A DNA stretch of 64,000 nt. Source: Shimia sp049116215 (GTDB taxonomy: Bacteria > Pseudomonadota > Alphaproteobacteria > Rhodobacterales > Rhodobacteraceae). Shown here piece after piece: positions 25,526-34,731 of the stretch. Below the pieces are notes generated by a model. It was given only the letters and a program-made list of their open reading frames with translations. It made no database searches and was not told where the DNA came from. Where the stretch lies: the NCBI RefSeq assembly GCF_049116215.1, contig NZ_JAGDZB010000006.1:372001-436000 (forward strand), read 5' to 3'. A program made the translations under genes and the position numbers. How positions within the stretch are numbered: position 1 is the first letter of the stretch; each line of letters opens with the position of its first letter.

Positions 25526-26335
25526 GGCATTGCCAAGTTGTTGAGACGTATTGTGGAGGCTAGATGTTGAGGGATGAATGTACCACCGTCGATGCCGCGC
25601 CTGAAAGGCTTTCGTTACCCTCGCGAGATCATCGCTTATGCGGTGTGGGCGTTTCACCGTTTTGCGCTGAGCACGGCCGATGTCGAAGATCTTCTGGCTG
25701 AGCGCAGCGTCCATATCTGCCGTGAGACCGTCAGGCTCCGGGCCAATCGTTTTGGCGGACATTTCGCCGCTTGCATCCGGCGTGACCAACCTCGTCCAAA
25801 CGACAAATGGCATCGGGACGAGGTCGTGATCCCGATCAACGGGGTGAAACACTGGCTTTGGCGCGCTATGGACACCAAGGGAAACGCGCTCGACATCCTT
25901 GTTCAAACGCGCCGCAATGCCAAAGCCGCTCGGCGCTTTCTGGCGAGGTTGATGGCCCGATTTGCCGCCCCGCGTGTCGTGATTGCGGACTAGCTACGCA
26001 GCTATTGCAGGCCGGTTTCCGCGCTGGTGCCCCGCGCCGATCACTGCGCTCACAAGGTCCTGAACAAATGGATTGAAGGGTCCCACAGGCCGACTCGAAA
26101 ACGCGAGAAACTGATGGGGCGGTTCAAATCGCCTAAGCAGGCTCAAAGGTTTCTGGCAGCCCACGACCAGATCAACACCGTATTTCGTCCCCGCCGCTAT
26201 CAACTGTCCACCATCTCGAACCGTCATGCCAGAACCGGCGCATTCGACCTCTGAAACGGCTATGCCGCCGAAATGACCGCGTGACGTGCCGAAGCTTCAC
26301 CCTTCTCATTCACCCACAAACAACTTGGCAATGCG
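25526..26335 (+). mobile_element. IS6-family insertion sequence, decayed
   Basis: Perfect 16-bp inverted repeats (GCATTGCCAAGTTGTT at 25527-25542 and its complement at 26319-26334) bound an element of about 808 bp, the usual IS6 size. It carries one transposase gene interrupted by a stop. No matching target duplication is visible (flanks GCAAAACG and GGTATGAA differ), consistent with age or rearrangement. Confidence 0.85.
25574..26254 (+). pseudogene. IS6-family transposase broken by a nonsense codon
   Basis: Residues 1-139 show the IS6 transposase front half: FRYPREIIAYAVWAFHRFALSTADVEDLLAER split in family order, the first catalytic region (WHRDEVVIPINGVKHWLWRAMDTKG) and the second Asp (VVIAD). 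A TAG at 25991-25993 replaces the Lys expected after that Asp. The same frame continues past the stop with the family's C-terminal half (DHCAHKVLNKWIEGSHRPTRKREKLMGRFKS) including the final catalytic Glu region. So a single substitution (AAG to TAG) explains the inactivation; the element cannot make full transposase unless the stop is read through. Confidence 0.85.
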
Positions 26336-26449
26336 GTATGAACGGAGAACTACGCGGCATATTGACTCTCAAAAACTGAAACCTCTCCAAAACCGCGGAT
26401 TAGTGCAATTGTCTCCGAAATACCGCCAAGAAATGAAAACCTACAAAAC

Positions 26450-26486
26450 CGCGACGTTCTAAATAAGTCCGAACGTCGCGTTAGAT
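26450..26486 (-). terminator. Hairpin downstream of the amidohydrolase gene
   Basis: A perfect 10-bp stem (CGCGACGTTC at 26450-26459 and GAACGTCGCG at 26471-26480). On the minus strand it follows the stop codon at 26506 and is trailed by TTTTGTAGG. Confidence 0.65.
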
Positions 26487-26505
26487 TTGTGGAAATCGCG
26501 ACTTC

Positions 26506-28263
26506 CTACAGCTTGCCCCCATAAGTAAACTTGCCGTCTTTCATTGTGCCCAAAATTTTGACGTCCGCGATTTCGGAGGGCAAGACAGAATGCAAATCTT
26601 TCTCCAGAATGACCAGATCAGCATATTTACCAAACTCCAGGCTGCCGATTTTGTCTTCCATTCGTGCGTCGTATGCACCCCCCATCGTTGCAGCATACAG
26701 ACATTGATCAAGCGTGAGCGCTTGATAGACAGGCGGAAAATACCGATCGTCATCGGGGTTGGACGGGTCTAGGCGCGTCACAGCAGCCTCGCACAGCGTC
26801 AGAGCACCCATCAAATTCGGGTCTGTACTGGGAACGTCGGCACCAATGCTGACGGGTGCGCCAGCGTCCATCAGAGTTCGGATGCGTTGGAATTCCGACA
26901 CCGTCCGCGCCAACCCCATGATGTTCAACGCACCGTCCAGACCACCACTCCAAGAGGTGCCCCAAATCGGGGTGATGTTTGACAGAATGCCATGCTGGAT
27001 GATGCGCTCGATGTCATCAGGGTGCGCAAACGCGAGGTGTTGCAACGAATTGCGTGCATCTGCAAAGCCACTGTTCTTGGCTTTCACAAACGAGTCGACT
27101 GTTTCACGAACCGTCTTATCGCCGTCGACATGGACAGCAACATCTAGGCCTGCAGCATTCGCCTTCAAAACGATCTCGTCAGTCAACTCCGCCGAGACAC
27201 CGCGAACAGCCGTTTTTTCGGGCTGGTCAAGCCAGGGTTCGAGCATAATTGATGCGTGGCTCGTGTGAACGCCTTCGGGGTGGATTTTGATGCCTAGTAC
27301 CCGCACATCGTCGTTGTTGAACGATTTCTTGAGCTCAAGGGTATTGGCAACCGCGTCGTCTGCTGAGAAATCGTCGCCTTTTACAAGCGTCATCAACAGG
27401 GTCCGAAGTTTCAATTCACCTGCGTCGGACTGCTTTTGAAGAATTTCCAGCGCGACCTGATTGTCATCATGGTGCTTTGATTGCGATTTGATGTTTGGTG
27501 TCACGAGACCTTGGTTAATGTAAGCTGTGTAGCCAAAGCTTGCCGCGAGGTCATACAGTTCAGTTTGGCTTTCAGGGATCATGACGTCTGGCTGCCATGC
27601 TCCTGATTCGACATAAGCCCCCATCCAGGCGAACTCTTTGGCGTATCCTGTCGGAGCGCCATCGCTGTCGCGCACCCAGTATATTAAACCCGGAACGGGA
27701 TCAGGTGTATCCTTGGTGACGCCCCCCATTTCCATGGCTTTGGTATTCAACCATGCGTCATGAATGGTGTAGTCCTGAAGAAACACGGGTCTATCCGGAA
27801 CAACAGCATCAAGATCGGCCGCCGTGAATTCGCCCCCCATCAACGTCGCGTTCCAGCCGATGCCGCGGATAAACGCTTCATCCGGATTTGCGTCGGCATA
27901 GTCTTTAATTAACTTCAAATAGTCTTCTTTGGACTGTCCGGAACCCAACTTGACCCCCAGTTGTGTCCAGCCCGAAGCGATGAGATGTTCGTGGCCGCTG
28001 ATAAAGCCGGGAAGTACCATTTTACCTTTAAGGTCAATGACTTTTGTGTCTGGTCCCACCAAGGAATCTGTGCCGTTTCGATTGCCGACATACGAAATTT
28101 GCCGGCCCGAAATGGCAATCGCCTCTGCGGTTGAGCGACTGGCATCCATCGTGTGAATCACACCGTTGATAAAGACGGTATCCGCCACCTGTGCGGCGCC
28201 CGCACCTGCCGAGAAAACGATTGCTGAAGCGCACGCTAGACTTCCAAAAAACCATGTTTTCAT
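26506..28263 (-). CDS. Secreted YtcJ-like amidohydrolase
   Basis: This 585-residue protein belongs to the amidohydrolase-3 (YtcJ) family. It starts with a signal peptide (MKTWFFGSLACASAIVFSAGAGAAQ). Metal-ligand motif GHEH lies in VLPGFISGHEHLIASG near residue 95, further ligands are the His in VHVDGD and HLAFAHPDD, and the final Asp in SIGADVPSTDP. The terminal domain reads IGSLEFGKYADLVILEKDL, typical of the family. It hydrolyses an amide- or imide-type bond of unknown substrate in the periplasm. Start 28263 (ATG) chosen because it opens the signal peptide. It sits between the decayed IS element and a truncated desaturase gene. Confidence 0.88.
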   Translation of the reverse strand: MKTWFFGSLACASAIVFSAGAGAAQVADTVFINGVIHTMDASRSTAEAIAISGRQISYVGNRNGTDSLVGPDTKVIDLKGKMVLPGFISGHEHLIASGWTQLGVKLGSGQSKEDYLKLIKDYADANPDEAFIRGIGWNATLMGGEFTAADLDAVVPDRPVFLQDYTIHDAWLNTKAMEMGGVTKDTPDPVPGLIYWVRDSDGAPTGYAKEFAWMGAYVESGAWQPDVMIPESQTELYDLAASFGYTAYINQGLVTPNIKSQSKHHDDNQVALEILQKQSDAGELKLRTLLMTLVKGDDFSADDAVANTLELKKSFNNDDVRVLGIKIHPEGVHTSHASIMLEPWLDQPEKTAVRGVSAELTDEIVLKANAAGLDVAVHVDGDKTVRETVDSFVKAKNSGFADARNSLQHLAFAHPDDIERIIQHGILSNITPIWGTSWSGGLDGALNIMGLARTVSEFQRIRTLMDAGAPVSIGADVPSTDPNLMGALTLCEAAVTRLDPSNPDDDRYFPPVYQALTLDQCLYAATMGGAYDARMEDKIGSLEFGKYADLVILEKDLHSVLPSEIADVKILGTMKDGKFTYGGKL

Positions 28264-28428
28264 AATATTTGAACTTTCTTGATTGCTCGCGATCACTCCT
28301 AGACTAAATCGAAATGTTGGAGTGTCAAAATTTGTTGTGTCACCTTACCTATAGCTTGTTTGGCATGGCCATGACCTGCTCCCCTGAAATGTCCGGCGTG
28401 TAGGGTTTACCGTGTACATCCGTTTTAG

Positions 28429-28905
28429 GGCGTGCTCTACGGTTTACGCAGCGCTTTTGCGCAAGGACTGGTGTTGCCGGTCTTTATTTTCGCATTTGGT
28501 AGTACCGTCGACCTCTACACAGTTGTTGGTGTCAGTGTGTTGGTGTTTGTTTTCCACGTCACCGGCTCTAACCTGCGCCATTCCCATATCATCATCAGAT
28601 ATTGGTCTTGGATGGAACGGGTTTTGATCTCTCCGGCGCAACACCAGCTGCATCACTCCACCGCGGAACGTCATTTCGACAAGAATTTTGGCGCGGCTCT
28701 GGCGATATGGGATTGGCTATTTGGCTCTCTGTATCTGTCAGAGCAGGAAGAGGAGCTGACCTTTGGCCTGCCACCAGAAGAGGCCAGTGCTACCAATCTT
28801 CTGGACATCTATTTCCGCCCGCTCTCAGACACCTGGCGCTATTTCAAACGAAGCAGCAAAAAAGTGGTCAAGCTGCTGCGAACGCCACAGAAAAAAACGA
28901 AATAG
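28429..28905 (+). pseudogene. Sterol desaturase/fatty acid hydroxylase, N-terminally truncated
   Basis: The 157-residue remaining frame matches the C-terminal half of the membrane-bound sterol desaturase family, with the later histidine boxes NLRHSHI and SPAQHQLHHS intact. A stop at 28426-28428 ends the frame just upstream, and the N-terminal membrane helices and first histidine boxes (HDxxHW and HRxxH types) are absent. Two ligand sets are needed for the di-iron site, so this cannot be active alone. It begins with a GTG that is not preceded by a ribosome-binding site. Deletion of the 5' half is the simplest explanation. Confidence 0.8.
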
Positions 28906-28926
28906 TCTTTCGATTTTGCACGCGAC

Positions 28927-28940
28927 TTGATTTATCGCAA
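28927..28940 (+). promoter_or_regulatory. FNR/Dnr-like box upstream of the ABC-nnrS operon
   Basis: TTGAT-TTAT-CGCAA, a TTG-N8-CAA dyad resembling the Crp/FNR family consensus TTGAT-N4-ATCAA (7 of 10 consensus bases, perfect TTG and CAA). It is about 155 bases before the first gene start of an operon that ends in nnrS, a gene usually controlled by NO-sensing regulators. Confidence 0.4.
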
Positions 28941-29095
28941 GGCTACGGTGCACTGCGAGGGCTATCTCACTGACAAAGAGTGCAGGTCCGGACATGTCGT
29001 TCGCCCACACGTCTTTAGCCAGTTGCCCTTGTGACCAGCCATTTCTTTCATTCTCTGAACCCGCCTTTGCCGGCGGGAGACAAAGGACATGAACA

Positions 29096-30094
29096 ATGGC
29101 CAACCACCTTACTTTTTCACGTCGCCTGTTTTTGAAAGCCACAGCTGCCGGTCTCGCGACGCCGGCGATCGGCACGATGGCACAGGCCTTGGCCTTGCCG
29201 GAACTGTCGATCTACGGACCTCCTGCCGGGCCTTCGATCACCTTGGTTCATGCGGTCGCGTCTGGAAAACTTGCTGAAGTTTCGGCGGCGTCTAGTTTCA
29301 CCGTGTGGCGCAACCCGGATGAGTTGCGGGCGGGGCTCACCTCCGGCTCTATCCAAATCTCAGTTGTGCCGGTTCAGGCAGCAGCCAACCTCTACAATCG
29401 AGGCTTCCCGATCCGTCTGACCAACGTCATGACCAATGGCCTGCTTTATGTGATCTCCGAGGATGTCGCGATCAAAGGCATCGCTGACCTCAAGGGTCGA
29501 CACATCGCGGTGCCATTCCGGGGAGATACGCCAGAAATTCTGTTTGCACAGCTGCTTGTGCATCACAATCTAGCGGCAGATACGGACCTCAAGATCACCT
29601 ATACGGGCACGCCCACTGAGGCGATGCAGATGATGATGGCGGGGCGTGTGGATACCGCGCTGACCTCTGAGCCTGCGGCCACTGCTTCCATTCTCAAAGG
29701 CAAGAAAATGGCCGGCAAAACCATCCATCGGGTGATCAACTTGCAAGAGGCCTGGGGGGAGATGACCGGCGCGGCGCCAGTGTTGCCACAGGCAGGCCTG
29801 GCGGTCACGCAAAGCTTCCTGGACAGCTCCGCTGAGGCGTTGCCTGCGATCCAGGCGGCCCTTGGCGTCGCAGTGGCAGAGGTGCAAAACGATCCGATGG
29901 CCGCCGCCAAAAACGCAACCGATGCCTTGGGACTGCCTGCGCCGGTGCTGGCAAAATCGGTGCCAAGTTCCAATCTGGTCGTGCGTCCCGCGCAAGAGGC
30001 GCGTGCCGATATAGAGCGTATGCTGGGCGCGATGTCCGGGGCAGAGATGAAGAAGATTGGCGGCAAGCTGCCAGACGACGCCTTCTACATCTAA
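29096..30094 (+). CDS. NitT/TauT-type ABC transporter substrate-binding protein
   Basis: The protein has 332 residues. The N-terminus has a twin-arginine-like signal (SRRLFLKATAAGLATPAIGTMA), so export is likely by the Tat route. The mature part has the SsuA/NMT1-like fold: LKGRHIAVPFRGDTPEILFAQLL and MAGRVDTALTSEPAATASIL. It probably binds a small organic or inorganic molecule; the substrate is not predictable. ATG at 29096 follows AGGACATGAACA. First gene of an operon with permease, ATPase and nnrS. Confidence 0.85.
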   Translation: MANHLTFSRRLFLKATAAGLATPAIGTMAQALALPELSIYGPPAGPSITLVHAVASGKLAEVSAASSFTVWRNPDELRAGLTSGSIQISVVPVQAAANLYNRGFPIRLTNVMTNGLLYVISEDVAIKGIADLKGRHIAVPFRGDTPEILFAQLLVHHNLAADTDLKITYTGTPTEAMQMMMAGRVDTALTSEPAATASILKGKKMAGKTIHRVINLQEAWGEMTGAAPVLPQAGLAVTQSFLDSSAEALPAIQAALGVAVAEVQNDPMAAAKNATDALGLPAPVLAKSVPSSNLVVRPAQEARADIERMLGAMSGAEMKKIGGKLPDDAFYI

Positions 30095-30146
30095 GCAGCA
30101 ACGGCAAGGGCGGAGTGACGACTCTGCCATCTCAAAGGACAGCATT

Positions 30147-30965
30147 TTGACAGCCTGGTCTTTCCTCCTTTCCCGCGCCGGACGTGTGTTGGAGTTTCTC
30201 TGGTCCGGATGGGCTGGCATAGCGGCTTTGTGCCTGCTTGCCGCCGCGTGGCAGGCGGGTCATGAGGCCTATGGGCCCTTCATCCTGACGGCGCCTTTGG
30301 ACACGCTCAGCGCCATTGGTGTTTTGGCACGGGACGCAGAAGCCTGGGCGATTGGGGGGCTGACGCTACAGCGAGCGATCACGGGGTTTGCCCTTGTCGG
30401 CATCTCCGGAACCGCGCTTGGCGTCGCAGCAGGTTACTCCCCGGCCACACTTCGGTTGGTGACGCCCTTGATTACCGTGCTGTTGGGCGTGCCGCCTATT
30501 GCCTGGATTGTGTTGGCCATGATCTGGTTTGGCGGATCGGACGCGACCGTGCGCACGGTGATCCTGATTTCCGCGCTGCCTGTTGTATTCATGGGCGCGG
30601 CGCGTGGCATCACAACAAGGGATCGCGGATTGGATCGGATGGCGGAAGCCTTTGGGGCCGGGCCTATCCGGCGCTTTTTCACCGTAGGTTTGCGACAAAC
30701 CACCACCACGCTGTTTCCTGCACTGGCCTTGGCCCTTGGAACGTCATTCAAAGTGGCGGTGATGGCAGAGCTTCTAGCCAACGCGGGCGGCATTGGCGGG
30801 GCCTTGGCGGAGGCGCGCATCAACCTCGATATTGCGCAGGCGCTGGCTTGGGTCCTGGTGTCGGTCGGGTTGTTGATCATCGTTGAATACACGCTGGTGC
30901 AGCCGGTGAAATCAGAAGTCGACAGCTGGCGCCGGGCCGCGCAGCCTTGGGGGGTAAAGCGGTGA
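30147..30965 (+). CDS. NitT/TauT-type ABC transporter permease
   Basis: This 272-residue membrane protein has the binding-protein-dependent transport inner-membrane domain; the coupling-loop region (RGLDRMAEAFGAGPIRRFFTVGLRQ) and about six helices are visible. The start chosen is TTG at 30147 with AAAGGA ahead; the frame stays open upstream into the previous gene's end but without family sequence. It precedes the ATPase with a GTGA overlap. Confidence 0.85.
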   Translation: MTAWSFLLSRAGRVLEFLWSGWAGIAALCLLAAAWQAGHEAYGPFILTAPLDTLSAIGVLARDAEAWAIGGLTLQRAITGFALVGISGTALGVAAGYSPATLRLVTPLITVLLGVPPIAWIVLAMIWFGGSDATVRTVILISALPVVFMGAARGITTRDRGLDRMAEAFGAGPIRRFFTVGLRQTTTTLFPALALALGTSFKVAVMAELLANAGGIGGALAEARINLDIAQALAWVLVSVGLLIIVEYTLVQPVKSEVDSWRRAAQPWGVKR

Positions 30966-31711
30966 GCGTGTTGCGTTTGCAAAATATCGGTCACGCCTAC
31001 CTAGGGCGGACCATCCTGTCCGGGGTCACACTGGATGTTCAGGCGGGCGAAATTGTTGCGCTTGTCGGGCCGTCCGGCTGCGGCAAGTCCACTCTGGCCC
31101 TTATTGCCGCAGGACTTGTTGAGGCAAAGGAGGGCCGGATCACACGTGGTTATCTCCGTCATGGCATGATCTTTCAGGACCCGGCTTTGCTGCCTTGGGC
31201 GACGGCACAGGGCAATATTGACTACGTGTTGCGGTTGGCGGGTTTGCCGCGCAAAGAGCGCATGCGCCGGATAGCGCAAGCTGCGGTGCAAGTGGCGCTG
31301 GAGATGGAGGATCTGGACAAGTTTCCCGTCGAGCTTTCAGGTGGCATGCGTCAACGGGTGGCCATTGCGCGGGCATTGGCCATAGAGCCGGATTTTCTGT
31401 TCTTTGATGAGCCATTTACAGCGCTGGATGTCGCGCTGCGCCGTCGTATGCAGGACGTGTTGATCGAAACTTGCACAGGCGGCCAGAGGGCGGGTTTGTT
31501 TATCACGCATGATTTGCAAGAAGCCGCGCGGATTTCGCATCGCATTGCCGTTTTGGATGCGCGTGGCGCCGGCATTCTCGGGGAGCGTGTGTTGCCGGAC
31601 ACCCCGGGGCGTCGGGAGGACGCGGAGGTTTTTACCTGGGTGCAAGACGCGCTTAGGTCTGATCCCATTTTCCGGCATATCCATGATGTGGACGAAAGGC
31701 AGATTGGATGA
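30962..31711 (+). CDS. NitT/TauT-type ABC transporter ATP-binding protein
   Basis: The protein has 249 residues with Walker A GPSGCGKS, signature LSGGMRQR, Walker B FLFFDEPFTALD and the H-loop ITHDLQEA. GTG start at 30962 overlaps the permease stop (GTGA). The stop overlaps the nnrS start (ATGA), so all four genes are translationally coupled. Confidence 0.92.
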   Translation: MSVLRLQNIGHAYLGRTILSGVTLDVQAGEIVALVGPSGCGKSTLALIAAGLVEAKEGRITRGYLRHGMIFQDPALLPWATAQGNIDYVLRLAGLPRKERMRRIAQAAVQVALEMEDLDKFPVELSGGMRQRVAIARALAIEPDFLFFDEPFTALDVALRRRMQDVLIETCTGGQRAGLFITHDLQEAARISHRIAVLDARGAGILGERVLPDTPGRREDAEVFTWVQDALRSDPIFRHIHDVDERQIG

Positions 31712-32928
31712 GTTGTGGACCAACTGCGCAGCGCCGGACCTTGCCATCTGGTCTTTGGGCGACACTGTCTGATGAAGGCTTTCGGCTCTTCTTTCCAGTC
31801 GCGGCACTTTACGCCGCATTTTACCCGCTGCTTTGGGTCCTTGCGCTTAGCTTTGATGCGCCGTTTGCGAAGACCGTTCCACCGTCGCTCTGGCATGCGC
31901 ATGAGATGATTGTCGGGGCTTTTGGGGCTGCGCTCATTGGGTTTATCACAACAGCCGCCCCGGAGTGGACGGACACGGAGCCGCCGCGTGGTGCGTCGTT
32001 GTGGCATTTGCTGGCACTTTGGGGCGTTGGACGGGTTGTGGGGTTTCTGGGTTGGGAAGATGTTGGCCTGATTGGTGCTTTGGCCGATGTGCTTTGGCTG
32101 GCTGGCTTGGTTAGTTGGCTTGTTCACCTGTCCTTGAGCAGGAAAACAGATCGTTTGCTCCCCTTTGTGTTTTGGCTGGCACTTTTGGCAATTTGTACGG
32201 CGGCCGGGCGTTTCGGTTTTCAAATCGACAGCTTTGAATTGGCCAGCAAGGGTATCTACCTCGCGGGATTTGCGTTTCTTGGTCTGCTTGGTCTCGCGCT
32301 GTCGCGTATCACCGTGCCAGTCACCAACCTTGTTCTGGATCCCACTGAGGAAACCTCTCCTTTCCGCCCGCATCCCGGCCGTCTTCACCTGGCACCAGGA
32401 TTGGTTTTTGTGGCGATGCTGGGGGAAGCGGCCGGTCTCAGCGACGGTGTGTCGGGTTTTTTGTGGTGTGCTGCGGGGGCGGCGTTTATGGACCGCGTGG
32501 CCGAAGGCTTTGTTGGTCACGAGGCGCTGCGGGAGGAAATCCTGATGCTGGCCGGAAGCAGCGCATTGGCCGGGGTGGGGCTGATCTTGTTTGGCGCGGC
32601 GCGTCTTGGCGCCTTCTGGTCCGAGGTGTCTGGTATGCATGTGGCCTTTATGGGCGGTCTGGGCTTAGGAACCTACGCCGTGTTTGCCGTTGCAGGGCTG
32701 TTACACACGGATCAACCTTTGGGCCTGTCGATCAAAACCCGTGTCGGTGCTCTGAGCCTTGTTGTTGCGGTCGCCCTTCGGGTTGCGCCTGATCTTGGTG
32801 TGGATTTGCCTGGCCCTATGTATGCCGTCGCCTCACTTTTGTGGGCGGCAGGTTTTCTCTTGTGGTTGGCGGAGTATTGGCCGGCGATCTCTGGGCGTAG
32901 CGAAAGAGTCGAAGACGTGCCTGCCTGA
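31708..32928 (+). CDS. nnrS: NnrS-family membrane protein
   Basis: This 406-residue protein has about 12 hydrophobic segments and the NnrS motif SLWHAHEMIVGAFGAALIGF near residues 66-85 (the His residues are proposed haem/copper ligands). NnrS proteins protect cells from nitric oxide stress in denitrifiers and others; the molecular action is unclear. It is the last gene of an operon with an ABC importer, overlapping the ATPase gene by four bases. Confidence 0.92.
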   Translation: MSCGPTAQRRTLPSGLWATLSDEGFRLFFPVAALYAAFYPLLWVLALSFDAPFAKTVPPSLWHAHEMIVGAFGAALIGFITTAAPEWTDTEPPRGASLWHLLALWGVGRVVGFLGWEDVGLIGALADVLWLAGLVSWLVHLSLSRKTDRLLPFVFWLALLAICTAAGRFGFQIDSFELASKGIYLAGFAFLGLLGLALSRITVPVTNLVLDPTEETSPFRPHPGRLHLAPGLVFVAMLGEAAGLSDGVSGFLWCAAGAAFMDRVAEGFVGHEALREEILMLAGSSALAGVGLILFGAARLGAFWSEVSGMHVAFMGGLGLGTYAVFAVAGLLHTDQPLGLSIKTRVGALSLVVAVALRVAPDLGVDLPGPMYAVASLLWAAGFLLWLAEYWPAISGRSERVEDVPA

Positions 32929-34034
32929 GGGTTTGAGCCCGTTTAACGGCCATCCCTTTATGTCTGGCTCGTCGCAATGGTTTGCTCACAGGGAGCGATT
33001 TGCCGCTGTATAAAAATCGGGTTTGTGTCTGTCCATGTAACTACTGTGCAGGCCAGTTAGTACCGCTAGTTTTAGCGAGACAAAAGCGGGGGCTCTGGAG
33101 CGGAAACTGCCTAATGATCCGCGAGAAACTCGGACTCTCGGCGCGGTAGACGAGGAAATCATCACGTAACATTTGGCTTTGAGTGCACGGAACTGAAAGC
33201 GGAAGTGGACTTTTTAAGGTTTTTTGCAAACGGAGGGGAGTGCAAAACTTCGGGCGATGAAAGGATGCAAACAGTCGCTATGCTCAACGAAGACCGAGTG
33301 AGAGAGTTAGAAGGGCATGTCGCGGTAACACTTGTATCCGGAAAAACGTCAAGTGGATCCGGTGGCGTAGAGGTCACAGAACTAGCAAAGGTAACTTACA
33401 CGAGGAGCCCGATCTGGTGTCTGCAGCAGAGCGTGAAGCCATAAGCCACTTGTCGGCTTAAAGCTCACCATTGAAATAGTTGGCACACGCATTTCTAGAA
33501 ACGGACGTTTTGACAAGTAAACGCATTTCTTTGTTCTTTCTGCGTAGTGAAGGCATCACTTCTTGTTTTGGCTCTGAGGTCGTGGCCATTTGGCGGAAGC
33601 CCATTTTGTGTGAGGTACGCGCGCGGCGTAATCGAAGTGCAAAAACCGCTATCGTGCGTACTTTCTGCCAAGATTTTCTGGTCAGAAAACGGGTTTCCAG
33701 ATTGCCATTGAAGCGGAGGGGGCAGCGGTTTCGGCTTGTGAGGTAATCAGTACTGCAGGTACGAATATGGCAAATCAGCAGCGCCGTGTGCGTGGGAAAT
33801 ATTCGTAAATGTTAGCTGTTTTTATGGGTGGCGGTTCCTCCAAACCGGCGCGAATTGCGAAAAGTGATGTGATTCCTGCCAGGGCCCTAGAGTGCCTCGG
33901 GCAAGTTTCGAATCCGCCGAATTTTCTCGGGCTGTGGGAAAGCATTACCCAAGCAAACTTTCGTTAGAGACGGGAATTTCAAGTTTTCCGACAGATAAAA
34001 ACTGTATCAAGTCAACGTCTTGAAGCTGAGTTAG
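32929..34034. other. Long stretch without a convincing gene
   Basis: About 1.1 kb after nnrS. The composition looks less GC-rich than neighbouring genes. The frames at 33205-33444 and 33480-33746 (79 and 88 codons) have no recognisable domain, no good ribosome-binding site and irregular residue use. It may be decayed coding DNA. No repeats or RNA genes were seen. Confidence 0.45.
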
Positions 34035-34607
34035 GGAGATATTCTAAGATCGCAGAACTTTTTGTATGGCACTTTCACAGACTGGGAAGAGACGTCTGTG
34101 CTGGTGGATGCATTCCAGTCTGCGATCCCTATGCAGGATGTCCCCGACCATTTCAGCGCGACGAAACATCAATTTGAAGCACTCTATCGCTCGAGCATTG
34201 TCCGTCCATTGGTTCCAAGCAGCGATCGAAGTTCGGTTCGAAATGTGGTGTTTGACCGATCGAAACTTGATGGCCTGCTGGAAAAGGTTGCGAAACTCCC
34301 CAATACCGCTACCGCCGGTCAGGGAACCTGGCACACAATTTCTTACGCCGCTCAGCGTGGAGCTGGCCACTTTGAGCGCATTTTCCGCGATGTCTTGGAG
34401 AAAAGCGTTCCTGCATATTTACACCCGGAAAAATGCGGGAATGGGGCGGTAATTGTTGATGTCGCTTCTCTTATTAACAGTGCAATCGCCCTCAAAAATC
34501 TCCCAAATTACTTGGTCCAAAAACGCGCTTCGGCGGGTTTTTTTATGTCGTTTCAGAAAATTAGCGGGATCTTTGCGCCGATTAACACTGCCAGTTTTGG
34601 AAATTAA
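34035..34607 (+). pseudogene. Orphan ORF, probably a gene fragment
   Basis: The frame is open from 34035 after a TAG; the first usable start is TTG at 34062, with no ribosome-binding site. It gives a product of about 181 residues: TDWEETSVLVDAFQSAIPMQ, KLDGLLEKVAKLPNTATAGQG, then HFERIFRDVLEKSVPAYL. Residue composition is protein-like and mostly hydrophilic and helical, but no family is recognised. It may be the tail of a gene lost from the preceding spacer. Confidence 0.35.
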
Positions 34608-34621
34608 GGGGATGACTTTGT

Positions 34622-34635
34622 CATGCACTTGCATG
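34622..34635. promoter_or_regulatory. Palindrome upstream of the first TonB-dependent receptor
   Basis: CATGCA-CT-TGCATG, a perfect 6-bp-arm inverted repeat about 97 bases before the receptor start. Candidate operator for an iron-responsive or MarR-type regulator. Confidence 0.35.
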
Positions 34636-34731
34636 TCACGGGGTAGCAGGCTAAGAGGCGGCACACTCAGCCAGATCTTCATGCAGTGAAACAGCCAGAG
34701 CACGACACCCAATAAGGAGAAGGGGACGCGC

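Noticed and set aside
25463..25906. A 147-codon minus-strand frame
   Set aside because: It is antisense to the IS6 transposase and has no family features.
31351..32640. A 429-codon open frame on the minus strand
   Set aside because: It lies antisense across the nnrS gene and ABC ATPase gene; residues are Arg/Pro/Gln/Lys-rich and it has no family features, as expected for a high-GC shadow frame.
33205..33746. Two short plus-strand frames (79 and 88 codons)
   Set aside because: Irregular residue use, no ribosome-binding sites and no domain; kept only as part of the gene-poor spacer.
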